DNA of 28,094 nucleotides from F23-D06 sp045116675 (GCA_045116675.1 JBGUMF010000030.1:1-28094), one strand, 5' to 3'; positions 1 to 6,732 are shown, counted from the first letter of the stretch. Notes: generated from the letters alone by a model not told the origin. Made by a program: numbers and translations.

Positions 1-6
1 CCCTAA

Positions 7-33
7 CGCCGTTAGGCGTTGCATATCTGTAGA
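7..33 (+). repeat. REP-like palindrome with GCATATCTGTAG tail (copy 1)
   Basis: A short palindrome, CGCC-GTTA-GGCG (7-18), is followed at once by TTGCATATCTGTAG. A second unit with the same plan, CCCC-GTCA-GGGG followed by ATGCATATCTGTAG, lies near 1700-1725 inside the 5' end of a neighbouring reading frame. The shared tail with different palindrome arms suggests a dispersed non-coding repeat family rather than chance. Its function is unknown. Confidence 0.5.
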
Positions 34-47
34 AAAGGGGCCACACG

Positions 48-124
48 CACACACCATCGCGGCGCGGCAGGCGCGTGCCACGGAGAACGGGGCGGGGCCG
101 CCGCGAAACGACGACACGATAGAA
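48..124 (-). repeat. Left arm of a 77-bp inverted repeat bracketing the RHS island
   Basis: The reverse complement of this segment matches 3708-3784 over 77 positions with three mismatches in my hand alignment. The sequence is very GC-rich, in contrast to the AT-rich genes between the arms. No transposase is encoded between the arms. It may be the end of a non-autonomous element, or simply two oppositely oriented copies of a dispersed repeat. Confidence 0.8.
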
Positions 125-147
125 CAGGAAAATCCCATTGAAAACCC

Positions 148-810
148 TTACAGTGAGAATTCCCGATAGCGATATGTGGTTGTGCCCTGCTGTTTACTTT
201 TTTTTCTACTCTTTTTACTTTCCCCCACTCTGTTGCAAGAACATGTCTCTTCAGATATGGTGATTTCATTCTTTGAGAGATTTACAATCCCGAACATATT
301 AAAATATTCTGGAAATTCAGTTGTGGAAAAAGGCATCATAACAGGTTTTGCAGAAGTGTCCCACAAGCACACCCGAACAAGAGAGTCTGATTTTGTCAGA
401 TATTGTTCTGTCGGGAAAAAAGATGAAGCTATTACTTCAAATCTCAAATTCTTATAGAAAAAAACGCCAATAGAGTATGGACTGATTGAAAATTCGCTTT
501 CGGTTAACCAGCCTTTGTTAACGCAATAATATGAACTATCTAAATACTGAGCCATAAAGCACCATATTTCCATTTTATTGATATCATCTGTGCTTAGTGA
601 AAATTTCAGTTTATACCAAGCAGGTGAAGTCAAACATTTTTTTGAATGTGCAACAAGGGAATCACAAAATGAATATATTATTTGGTTGTTCACATGAAGA
701 TATTTTTTTTGAACGTGTTTTTCTTCAGAACAATCTTTCTGCTGTGCGTAAACATTGCAAAAAGGCACATAAAAAAGGGAAAAAAATAAGAAAGCGATGA
801 GTTTCTTCAT
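148..810 (-). CDS. Exported protein of unknown function; candidate immunity partner of the upstream JAB-type RHS tip
   Basis: I do not recognise the family. The 220-residue product starts with a clear Sec signal peptide (Lys-Lys, then a hydrophobic run, cleavage likely after VYA near residue 22), so it should act in the periplasm or be exported. The C-terminus is Lys/Ser-rich and basic. It begins 11 nt after the stop of the RHS tip 822-1799 on the same strand, so the two are probably co-transcribed. This is the usual order for a polymorphic toxin and its immunity gene. Codon use is AT-rich compared with the core genes to the right. The immunity role is inferred from position only; it could also be an unrelated secreted protein. 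The gene ends just inside the left inverted repeat. Confidence 0.65.
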   Translation of the reverse strand: MKKLIAFLFFSLFYVPFCNVYAQQKDCSEEKHVQKKYLHVNNQIIYSFCDSLVAHSKKCLTSPAWYKLKFSLSTDDINKMEIWCFMAQYLDSSYYCVNKGWLTESEFSISPYSIGVFFYKNLRFEVIASSFFPTEQYLTKSDSLVRVCLWDTSAKPVMMPFSTTEFPEYFNMFGIVNLSKNEITISEETCSCNRVGESKKSRKKSKQQGTTTYRYREFSL

Positions 811-821
811 ATTTTTAGTCT

Positions 822-1799
822 TTAGAAGGTTAACTTTATTTTATTGTTTCCATAATCATATAATATACCTCCGTGCATTATTCCAAATTGTGCCGATGGA
901 CTTCCGATAGTACAGCTTTCTTTAATCATCTTGTCATCTCCACCAGCCCAAGTACCCCAAGTCTCTTGATGCGGATGGGTGTGAATAAAGAATTTTAACG
1001 GGATTGTATGTTTCTTATTCCGTATTATGCTTGCATTAAGAATACGATTTGTAGAACCTTTATCCGTATTATAAGAATGGCTTGTTCCAATAGTTGCATA
1101 AGCTGATTCTTTTTTACTATTTTCATCCCATGAGTTCCCTCCCCAGAAACTCCATTCCACATCTGTGTATCGAGAAAAGAACCGCATCATTTTCAATCCG
1201 GATTCTTCTTTCCCTGTTAAATCCATTTGTGAGTATCCGTTTTCATCTGTTTTGAAAGACTTCATTATCTCATCATCTATAGGCATAGATATTTCTTGTC
1301 CTTTCCGGTCTCCTGCCTGATAGGTCAATTTATCTCCAATTATTTTTTCTTTTCCTTCTACCGCATATAACGTATGATCCTTTTTGTTTGTTCCTTCAAC
1401 AATGTATCCGTCTTGGTTAACATACCACTCCTCCCCATTCGGATCCACCAACTTCACCGGATTATTCGCACAATAAACATACGGGCTCAAAGAAGGATAT
1501 TTCGAGGCCTGCGGGTCAACGCTGAGCCAGATGCTCAAATCGGAGGAGTAATACCGTGAGCCGAAGTAGCTTAGGCCGGTTTCCGAGTCGCGTTCTTTGG
1601 CGGAGAAGGTGAAAGACCTGTGAGCAGTGATCTGTGAACAATGATCAGACGGGGATTGGGTAAGGAAATGCGCTGCGGTGGCTACAACCGCCCATCCATC
1701 CCCGTCAGGGGATGCATATCTGTAGCCCGGGGCGTTCCCGCGAGAGGGTAAAATCCCCGTGAAGGGATTCATAGGACGGTATGGTTGGCATCGGTTCAT
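822..1799 (-). CDS. Orphan RHS-core tip with a JAB/JAMM-like C-terminal domain (putative polymorphic toxin)
   Basis: Residues about 62-124 are the conserved end of an RHS-repeat-associated core: KERDSETGLSYFGSRYY, then WLSVDP, SPYVYCANNPV and LVDPNGE. A full RHS protein has many hundreds of residues before this; here they are missing. Residues 1-61 are unlike RHS and are translated through a REP-like palindrome and low-complexity DNA, so the true start is uncertain. Residues 125-325 are the variable tip. It has Glu215 in TDVEWSF, H273-T-H275-P and Asp288, which fits a JAB/JAMM metallopeptidase fold such as the JAB-like toxin 1 family (PF15659). The Ser and Asp spacing after HxH is not canonical, so activity is doubtful. 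A weak promoter-like motif lies at 1821-1828. The next gene, 11 nt downstream, is a candidate immunity gene. This could be an expressed orphan tip or a cassette waiting for recombination onto a full RHS gene. Confidence 0.7.
   Translation of the reverse strand: MNRCQPYRPMNPFTGILPSRGNAPGYRYASPDGDGWAVVATAAHFLTQSPSDHCSQITAHRSFTFSAKERDSETGLSYFGSRYYSSDLSIWLSVDPQASKYPSLSPYVYCANNPVKLVDPNGEEWYVNQDGYIVEGTNKKDHTLYAVEGKEKIIGDKLTYQAGDRKGQEISMPIDDEIMKSFKTDENGYSQMDLTGKEESGLKMMRFFSRYTDVEWSFWGGNSWDENSKKESAYATIGTSHSYNTDKGSTNRILNASIIRNKKHTIPLKFFIHTHPHQETWGTWAGGDDKMIKESCTIGSPSAQFGIMHGGILYDYGNNKIKLTF
1441..1617 (-). repeat. RHS-core direct repeat, copy A
   Basis: This 177-bp stretch encodes the end of the RHS core and matches 3404-3580 without length change. 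Similarity is highest in the roughly 110 bp that encode SAKERDSETGLSYFGSRYY and the following SDLSIWLSVDP. Both copies lose similarity at the same upstream base, just after the AAAGAC at 1612-1617 and 3575-3580. Such shared core ends are the known recombination tracts for swapping RHS tips. Confidence 0.85.
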
Positions 1800-1820
1800 C
1801 GGCGGTGGTTTTGGAGGGGG

Positions 1821-1828
1821 CGAAAGTA
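1821..1828 (-). promoter_or_regulatory. Possible -7 element TACTTTCG upstream of the JAB-type RHS tip
   Basis: TACTTTCG is one base from the Bacteroidota -7 consensus TAnnTTTG and lies 21 nt before the annotated ATG at 1799. No convincing TTTG -33 box is seen at the right distance, so this is weak. Confidence 0.35.
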
Positions 1829-1886
1829 CAAAAATCTTGTTGGCTTAATGTTCGAATTGGGGTTTCACTATACTTTTGATCAACAA

Positions 1887-2732
1887 TTACATTCGTAACC
1901 ATCCCTCCAATTCCTCTTCAGACACTTCAAACTTTTTTCTTTTATTAGTAAAATCCCGAAAAAAATACATCCCGTTTCGGAAGTGCAAATATTTGTACCT
2001 GATGCTACCATCCCACATATAGAAAGTTCCGTCTAACAATATATTATCTTTAAAATCACAAGCAAAGCCAATTTTGCCATCGCTATAATAACCTTTCCAA
2101 GAGCCTTCTCTATTGCCATTTGAATAAAATTGTTTCGCTTTGACAGTAATGTCGAAAGGAAGATAGAAGGAGGATGCATCCTTCCTGATGTGATTGTTGA
2201 TTTCATACACCACCCATTGTCCTTCTTTCTTTCCTGAAGAATCATATCGATTGAATGTGTCTCCTTTGTGTAAAATACAATCCGTTTTAATCTCCAATAA
2301 TGGTTTAGCCATTAGTGTGGAGTCATACGGCATCCCATTCCATCTGTTCTGCAACCACTGCAAATAAACGCTGTCTTTGGGATGCGGACAAGAAATCTCA
2401 TATTGGCCCGGCCTCAGGGAATCTATGTTCATAGAAAAATAAGGATAGCTTGGAGTTATGCTTGAAAGAATGGTTGCGGTGTGTAACATGAAGTAGCTGC
2501 CATCAGCAAAGGCAAAAGACAATATGTCGGCTTCACGAGACGATACTGGGAGACAGTTGGAATCTTTCAGCTGTAAAACATTTTCTTCCGTGATTGACAA
2601 AGTATTCTTATCAAACGCACAAACAGTGTCACACTTCCTCTCTTGGTTCCATTTCAACAGAAAAGCCTGAGGTTGCGCATCAGAACCAACGAAAAGCAGG
2701 AGCAGAACAAATGATATTATGGAAGTTCTCAT
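1887..2732 (-). CDS. Exported MORN_2-repeat protein; candidate immunity partner of the second RHS tip
   Basis: The start at 2732 (MRTSII) is preferred over an in-frame ATG at 2768. It places the Sec signal peptide (SFVLLLLFVGSDAQ) at the N-terminus and leaves a 10-nt gap after the upstream RHS tip instead of an overlap. The mature part contains MORN_2-like units: GKKEGQWVVYE, then SNGNREGSWKGYYSDGK, then LLDGTFYMWDG. These are seen in the YwqK family, often annotated as antitoxin-like. The product is 281 residues and ends in an acidic/aromatic tail (EELEGWLRM). Position right after a toxin tip makes an immunity role plausible, and the signal peptide suggests action in the periplasm. MORN repeats are common in other proteins, so the assignment is an inference. 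Confidence 0.7.
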   Translation of the reverse strand: MRTSIISFVLLLLFVGSDAQPQAFLLKWNQERKCDTVCAFDKNTLSITEENVLQLKDSNCLPVSSREADILSFAFADGSYFMLHTATILSSITPSYPYFSMNIDSLRPGQYEISCPHPKDSVYLQWLQNRWNGMPYDSTLMAKPLLEIKTDCILHKGDTFNRYDSSGKKEGQWVVYEINNHIRKDASSFYLPFDITVKAKQFYSNGNREGSWKGYYSDGKIGFACDFKDNILLDGTFYMWDGSIRYKYLHFRNGMYFFRDFTNKRKKFEVSEEELEGWLRM

Positions 2733-2742
2733 TATTACGTTT

Positions 2743-3633
2743 TTAATGGCCATAATTATACATTCCACTATTGCCTTGCAACCGTTTGGTGTCAGTTCTC
2801 AAAGGTGTAACGGTGCCGTATCCTGGAATATTTTCAACGTCTTGCAACAGCATTATTTTCGGTGCGGGGAACGGTCCGTTTTTTGTAAAGACATAGGTGT
2901 TCCCTGAATGATCCTTGCCAAAATAGGTTGCAGAATGTGTTGCTTTTCCTTTGTATTCAAAACGCAATAAAGTTTTCCCAAAAACAGGGGCGTTTGTGCT
3001 ATACCATTTACCATATTCCAAATCTTCATCCAAATCTTTAACCAAACCACACCCGAGTTCATCACCCATTGCAGCATCCATAGCAGCACTAAAACAATTG
3101 TAATTTTTCCTATATCCAGCCTTTTCGGCTGCAGCCCAGTCATCATACTTCAATATGTCTTCTTCTGGTGGGTAATTCAATTTCATCGCTTTTTTAATAG
3201 CCTTGCTAAAAATGTTTTTAGATAATGTCACATTACCTTTCTCATCTCGGTTGTTCCACATTTTATCGATTTGCCTTTTTGAGAAGATGCCTAAGTCATC
3301 ACCAAGAAAATTGCTAAGGGACTTATAGTCGTCACCTTCTTCGTAAAGGAGCCGGATATCACCATTTTCTGTGACTTCAGGAATCCACACATCCTCCCCC
3401 TCCGGATCCACCAGCCTCACGGGGTTGTCCGCACAATACACATACGGACTCAAAGAAGGATATTTATCACTCATCGGGTCGACGCTGAGCCAGATGCTCA
3501 AATCGGAGTTGTAATAGCGTGAACCGAAGTAGCTTAGGCCGGTTTCCGAGTCGCGTTCTTTGGCGGAGAAGGTGAAAGACTCTGCCAAAAAACATGGTGG
3601 CGGAAAAATGGTATGTGTAATGCGCTGGCTCAT
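2743..3633 (-). CDS. Orphan RHS-core tip with a putative Cys/His peptidase-like C-terminal domain
   Basis: Residues about 19-80 are the RHS core end (AKERDSETGL, GSRYYNSDL, WLSVDPMSDKYPSL, VDPEGE), nearly identical to the tip at 822-1799 and broken at the same residue. Residues 81-296 are a different tip. It holds NYNCFSAAMDAAMG (Cys180), then ATHSATYFG (His233) and GNTYVFTKNG (Asn245/Asn252). The Cys-His-Asn order and the HxAxYFG...YVFTKNG pattern resemble NlpC/P60- or papain-like peptidase tips seen in Bacteroidota RHS proteins. This is my reading, not a profile hit. An 18-residue non-RHS leader precedes the core, and a TACCTTTG -7 element lies about 20 nt before the ATG, so the orphan may be expressed on its own. 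It is followed after 10 nt by the MORN_2 gene. Confidence 0.72.
   Translation of the reverse strand: MSQRITHTIFPPPCFLAESFTFSAKERDSETGLSYFGSRYYNSDLSIWLSVDPMSDKYPSLSPYVYCADNPVRLVDPEGEDVWIPEVTENGDIRLLYEEGDDYKSLSNFLGDDLGIFSKRQIDKMWNNRDEKGNVTLSKNIFSKAIKKAMKLNYPPEEDILKYDDWAAAEKAGYRKNYNCFSAAMDAAMGDELGCGLVKDLDEDLEYGKWYSTNAPVFGKTLLRFEYKGKATHSATYFGKDHSGNTYVFTKNGPFPAPKIMLLQDVENIPGYGTVTPLRTDTKRLQGNSGMYNYGH
3404..3580 (-). repeat. RHS-core direct repeat, copy B
   Basis: This is the second copy of the 177-bp RHS-core segment at 1441-1617. Upstream of it the two loci share nothing obvious; downstream they diverge into unrelated C-terminal domains. Confidence 0.85.
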
Positions 3634-3652
3634 ATCCTGTTGTTTGACGGTG

Positions 3653-3660
3653 CAAAGGTA
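3653..3660 (-). promoter_or_regulatory. -7 promoter element TACCTTTG upstream of the second RHS tip
   Basis: TACCTTTG matches TAnnTTTG exactly and lies 20 nt upstream of the ATG at 3633. This would give a short leader and let the truncated RHS tip be transcribed on its own. The -33 box is unclear. Confidence 0.5.
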
Positions 3661-3707
3661 GTGATTTTTTCAAAACCGTGAAAAAGGCTATTTTTGCGCC
3701 ACCCCCT

Positions 3708-3784
3708 TTCTATCGTGCCGTCGTTTCGCGGCGGTCCCGCCCCGTTCTCCGTGGCACGCGCCTGCCGCGCCGCGATGGTGCGTG
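3708..3784 (+). repeat. Right arm of the 77-bp inverted repeat
   Basis: This arm matches the reverse complement of 48-124 with three mismatches. Together the arms enclose about 3.6 kb carrying both RHS tips and both candidate immunity genes. Part of its inner sequence (CTGCCGCGCCGCGA) recurs at about 3879-3892. Confidence 0.8.
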
Positions 3785-3911
3785 GCGCGCAGCCCAGCCC
3801 CCACATTGCGCTCGCTACGCTCGCTTATGCGGGGTTATTGAGAGGATGTCTCTTCGAGACATTTTATAGGCATGCGTCTGCCGCGCCGCGACCATTCGCA
3901 CGCACGCGCTA

Positions 3912-3995
3912 TGCTACCGAACCTTCGTCCCTGGCGGGACATGGTGCAGGCGCGGGCATCATGCCTACCGGGCTTTCGTCCCTGCCGGGACGTGG
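3912..3995. repeat. Tandem pair of REP-like palindromic units
   Basis: Two units share the plan CTACCG-N4-TTCGTCCCTGnCGGGAC(A/G)TGG, with the palindromes GTCCCTGGCGGGAC and GTCCCTGCCGGGAC. They differ in the spacer and in the central base of the palindrome. They resemble the units at 7-33 and 1700-1725 in being a palindrome plus a fixed tail, but are a different subfamily. Confidence 0.55.
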
Positions 3996-4131
3996 AGAGA
4001 TTTCCCAATCATTCAGAGTGTCCCCAATTGTAAAACGTATATCGCAAACCGCCGAACAAACGCCTTTTTTTATTCCTATTCCCCTGTTTATATTTTTTTA
4101 AATTTGGATAAATACAACATCCTAATATTTT

Positions 4132-4139
4132 TATTTTTG
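4132..4139 (+). promoter_or_regulatory. -7 promoter element TATTTTTG upstream of the OmpA-like gene
   Basis: TATTTTTG fits TAnnTTTG and lies 20 nt before the ATG at 4159. A TTTG at 4103-4106 could be the -33 box, but the 25-nt spacer is longer than usual. Confidence 0.5.
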
Positions 4140-4158
4140 CCTGCCAATTTATTTTACA

Positions 4159-5139
4159 ATGAAAAAGACCGTATTATTTTTATTTTGTGCCTGCTTCCTG
4201 CTCACCGGATGCGTGACCAAGCAGAAATACAATGAATTGCAAAGCCAATACAAGAAATGCCAGGAGGAGCTGACCTACGCCAACTCCGAAAATCTGGACT
4301 ATGCCAACGCCAAAAAGCAGCTCACCGCCCAACTGGAGAGCCTGACCGCGGAAGCCGACCAGCTGAAGAAGGACACCCTGTCGCTGGCCCGCAAGCTGCG
4401 CCAGTCGGAGCGCGACCTGGCCAAGGCCACCAAGGACTACGACGACCTGCTGAAGGACTTCGGCGAGCTCAACGTCAGCAACCAGAACAAGATGAATGAC
4501 TTGTTGAAGAACATCGACAAAATCAAAGACGAGCTCAACGCGAAAGAGAAGCTGCTGAACGCCCAGCAGGACTCCCTCGTCGCCGCCAAGGCCGCCTTGG
4601 AAGCCAGAGAGGCCCGCATCCAGGAGATGCAGACCATCCTGACACAAAAGGATGCGGAAGTCAAGGCGCTGAAAGACAAGGTGAGCGCAGCCCTGAAGGG
4701 CTTCGAGGGCAGCGGCCTCAACGTGCATGAGAAAGACGGCAAGGTGTACGTCTCCATGGACGACAAACTGCTGTTCGCCTCCGGCAGCTGGACCATCAAC
4801 GAACAGGGTCTGAATGCCATCCGCAACCTGGCCAGCGTTCTGGAGAACGAAAAGGAGATCTCCGTGCTGATTGAGGGCCACACCGACAACGTGCCGTACC
4901 GCGGCAACGGACAGGTGAAGGACAACTGGGACCTGAGCGTCATGCGTGCCACCTCCGTGGTGAGAGCTCTGCTGAAGAGCGGCAACATCGAGCCGGTGCG
5001 TCTCTCCGCCTCCGGCCGCAGCGAATACCTCCCCATCGACACAGCCGACAACGCCGAGGCACGCGCCAAGAACCGCCGCACGGAAATCATCCTCACCCCC
5101 AACTTGGACCAGCTGTTCCAACTGATCCAGAACAACTAA
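4159..5139 (+). CDS. OmpA-family lipoprotein with a coiled coil and peptidoglycan-binding domain
   Basis: The product is 326 residues. It begins with a lipoprotein signal (MKKTVLFLFC, lipobox LTGC with the modified Cys at 18), then a long Lys/Glu/Leu-rich coiled coil (about 25-170), then an OmpA C-terminal domain (about 200-326). The domain carries LFASGSWTIN, IEGHTDNVPYRG, NWDLSVMRATSVV and NRRTEIIL, the pattern that binds meso-diaminopimelate peptidoglycan. It likely tethers the outer membrane to the cell wall. A promoter-like TATTTTTG sits just upstream. Only one base separates its stop from the mutY start, so mutY may be co-transcribed. Of the Pal/YiaD-like alternatives, the long coiled coil makes it more a spacer-type OmpA lipoprotein than Pal. 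Confidence 0.9.
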   Translation: MKKTVLFLFCACFLLTGCVTKQKYNELQSQYKKCQEELTYANSENLDYANAKKQLTAQLESLTAEADQLKKDTLSLARKLRQSERDLAKATKDYDDLLKDFGELNVSNQNKMNDLLKNIDKIKDELNAKEKLLNAQQDSLVAAKAALEAREARIQEMQTILTQKDAEVKALKDKVSAALKGFEGSGLNVHEKDGKVYVSMDDKLLFASGSWTINEQGLNAIRNLASVLENEKEISVLIEGHTDNVPYRGNGQVKDNWDLSVMRATSVVRALLKSGNIEPVRLSASGRSEYLPIDTADNAEARAKNRRTEIILTPNLDQLFQLIQNN

Positions 5140-5140
5140 C

Positions 5141-6133
5141 ATGCGGTTCACGGAAACGCTGCTGGCATGGTACGACGAGCACAAGCGCACCCTGCCCTGG
5201 CGTGATGAGCACGACCCCTACAAGATCTGGGTCTCCGAAATCATCCTGCAACAGACACGTGTCCAGCAGGGATGGGACTATTATCTTCGCTTCACAGAGG
5301 CCTTCCCCACCCCGCAAGCCCTGGCCGAAGCATCTGAAGAGCAAGTCCTTCTGCTATGGCAGGGTCTGGGCTACTACTCCCGCGCACGCCATATCCACGC
5401 CGCCGCAAGGCAGATCATGCGCGACCACAACGGCATCTTCCCGAACCAATACGAAGATATCCGCAAGCTGAAGGGCATCGGCGACTACACGGCGGCGGCC
5501 ATCGCCTCCATCGCCTTCGGACTGCCCTTCCCCGCCGTGGACGGCAACGTGCTGCGCATCATGAGCCGCATCTTTGGCATCACGGACGACATCGCGCTGC
5601 CCGCCACCCGGAAAGTTGTCACCGACCTCTGCCTCCAGCATATAGACCGCCAACAACCCAGCCTCTTCAACCAAGCCTGCATGGACTTCGGTTCCATACA
5701 GTGCGTGCCGAAAAACCCGCCGTGTGAAACATGTCCTTTTTTGGAGGATTGCTACGCTCACCGGAACCAGCTTGTGCACGTGCTGCCGGCCAAAAGCAAG
5801 GCCAAAGCGAAACGGGACCGTTTCCTTCATTTCTTCCTATATATATATAATGGTAAAACCATTTTGGAAAAACGGACGGGGCGCGACATCTGGCGCAACC
5901 TGTACCAATTCCCCGCGGAAGAGACCCTGACCGATGAAGACATCGCGGAAGGGAAAATGGCGGAGCTGAGCGAAGTGCTGAGCCATCAGAACATACACGC
6001 ACGCTTCTATCTCCGGCAGGACCAGCCGTTGCCCAATCTGAAAGAGAATCAAATTGAGGTGCGTCTGGATGGGATTCGGCAATATCCAATGCCCAAGATC
6101 ATGCTGCAATTTTTAACCCAAATAGAATACTGA
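5141..6133 (+). CDS. mutY: A/G-specific adenine glycosylase MutY
   Basis: MutY removes adenine mispaired with 8-oxoguanine in base-excision repair. The 330-residue product has the helix-hairpin-helix GPD fold: SEIILQQTRV with the catalytic Glu33, KLKGIGDYTAAAIAS as the HhH, and AVDGNVLRI with the catalytic Asp134. The 4Fe-4S cluster loop is intact: Cys188-x6-Cys195-x2-Cys198-x5-Cys204. The C-terminal third (about 225-330) fits the NUDIX-like 8-oxoG recognition domain. Length is normal for the family. It starts one base after the OmpA-like stop and ends 9 nt before tadA, suggesting an operon of three genes. Confidence 0.96.
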   Translation: MRFTETLLAWYDEHKRTLPWRDEHDPYKIWVSEIILQQTRVQQGWDYYLRFTEAFPTPQALAEASEEQVLLLWQGLGYYSRARHIHAAARQIMRDHNGIFPNQYEDIRKLKGIGDYTAAAIASIAFGLPFPAVDGNVLRIMSRIFGITDDIALPATRKVVTDLCLQHIDRQQPSLFNQACMDFGSIQCVPKNPPCETCPFLEDCYAHRNQLVHVLPAKSKAKAKRDRFLHFFLYIYNGKTILEKRTGRDIWRNLYQFPAEETLTDEDIAEGKMAELSEVLSHQNIHARFYLRQDQPLPNLKENQIEVRLDGIRQYPMPKIMLQFLTQIEY

Positions 6134-6142
6134 CCCATTGTT

Positions 6143-6583
6143 ATGGAAGAGCGACAAGACGAATATTACATGCGGATGGCGTTGAACGAGGCGATGAACG
6201 CCTACGATGCCGGCGAGGTGCCGGTCGGTGCCGTCATCGTGCTGGAGGACAAGATCATTGCCCGCGGGCACAACCTCACCGAGACGCTGCGCGACGTGAC
6301 CGCGCACGCGGAGATCATGGCCATCACGGCGGGCGAAAACGGACTCGGAGCCAAATATCTGCGCAACTGTACCCTCTACGTCACGCTGGAGCCGTGCGTC
6401 ATGTGTGCGGGGGCTATCATGCACGCGCAAATCCAACGACTGGTATATGGCGCCTCCGACCCCAAAAGGGGATATACGCTCTACAATGCCGACTATCTTT
6501 CCAAACTGGTCAAAATCCGCACCGGTGTGCTGGAGGAAGAGTGCTCGATTTTGCTGAAAAACTTCTTCCAGGAGAGACGTTAA
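6143..6583 (+). CDS. tadA: tRNA-specific adenosine deaminase TadA
   Basis: TadA converts the wobble adenosine A34 of tRNA-Arg(ACG) to inosine so that one tRNA reads CGU, CGC and CGA. The 146-residue product has the zinc cytidine/deoxycytidylate deaminase motifs: His55-Ala-Glu57 and Pro-Cys85-Val-Met-Cys88, plus EVPVGAVIV near the N-terminus and ASDPKRG after the second motif. Length is typical. It is the last gene of the OmpA-like/mutY/tadA cluster and is followed by a hairpin terminator. The tRNA-Arg(ACG) gene, its own substrate, lies 49 nt further on, on the opposite strand. Confidence 0.96.
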   Translation: MEERQDEYYMRMALNEAMNAYDAGEVPVGAVIVLEDKIIARGHNLTETLRDVTAHAEIMAITAGENGLGAKYLRNCTLYVTLEPCVMCAGAIMHAQIQRLVYGASDPKRGYTLYNADYLSKLVKIRTGVLEEECSILLKNFFQERR

Positions 6584-6586
6584 ACG

Positions 6587-6625
6587 AAAAAATCATCTGC
6601 CATTGATGCTGACAGATGATTTTTT
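6587..6625. terminator. Bidirectional terminator between tadA and tRNA-Arg
   Basis: A perfect 13-bp stem (AAAAAATCATCTG / CAGATGATTTTTT) encloses a 13-nt loop. It has A-runs on one side and T-runs on the other, so it can end transcripts from both tadA (plus) and tRNA-Arg (minus). Confidence 0.85.
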
Positions 6626-6632
6626 GTTTCGT

Positions 6633-6705
6633 GACCCCTGCAGGATTCAAACCTGCAACCTTTTGATCCGTAGTCAAATACTCTATTCAGTTGAGCTAAG
6701 GGGCC
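6633..6705 (-). tRNA. tRNA-Arg, anticodon ACG
   Basis: Read on the minus strand, the 73-nt gene folds as a cloverleaf. The acceptor is GGCCCCT/AGGGGTC (one G-U pair), the D stem GCTC/GAGT, the anticodon stem TTTGA/TCAAA with loop CTACGGA, and the T stem GCAGG/CCTGC with loop TTTGAAT. The loop gives anticodon ACG (Arg), whose A34 is the classic TadA target. CCA is not encoded. The promoter is at 6725-6732. Confidence 0.93.
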
Positions 6706-6724
6706 GTTGCTGTTTTTGAGCGCG

Positions 6725-6732
6725 CAAAAGTA
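6725..6732 (-). promoter_or_regulatory. -7 promoter element TACTTTTG of tRNA-Arg
   Basis: TACTTTTG on the minus strand lies 19 nt before the tRNA 5' end. An ATTG about 21 nt further upstream is a possible -33 box. The tRNA-Gln promoter lies back-to-back at 6809. Confidence 0.65.

Larger units (their letters stand above)
3634..4158. other. Gene-free, repeat-rich interval between the RHS island and the OmpA-like gene
   Basis: I see no credible gene here. From left to right it holds the promoter of the second RHS tip, the right arm of the inverted repeat (3708-3784), a perfect hairpin ATGTCTC-TTC-GAGACAT (3846-3862), two REP-like units with GTCCC/GGGAC palindromes (about 3912-3995), and an AT-rich stretch leading to a promoter-like motif at 4132. 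The open frames across 3678-4101 are low-complexity, Arg/Pro-rich translations of these repeats. Confidence 0.7.

Noticed and set aside
3678..4101. Two open frames of 63 and 135 codons in the repeat-rich interval
   Set aside because: They translate palindromic, GC-rich repeat DNA into Arg/Pro/Ala-rich text with no domain or leader, so they are not genes.
4180..5190. A 336-codon minus-strand frame opposite the OmpA-like gene
   Set aside because: It is a Val/Leu/Gln-rich mirror of a GC-rich coding strand; the plus strand holds a clear OmpA lipoprotein.
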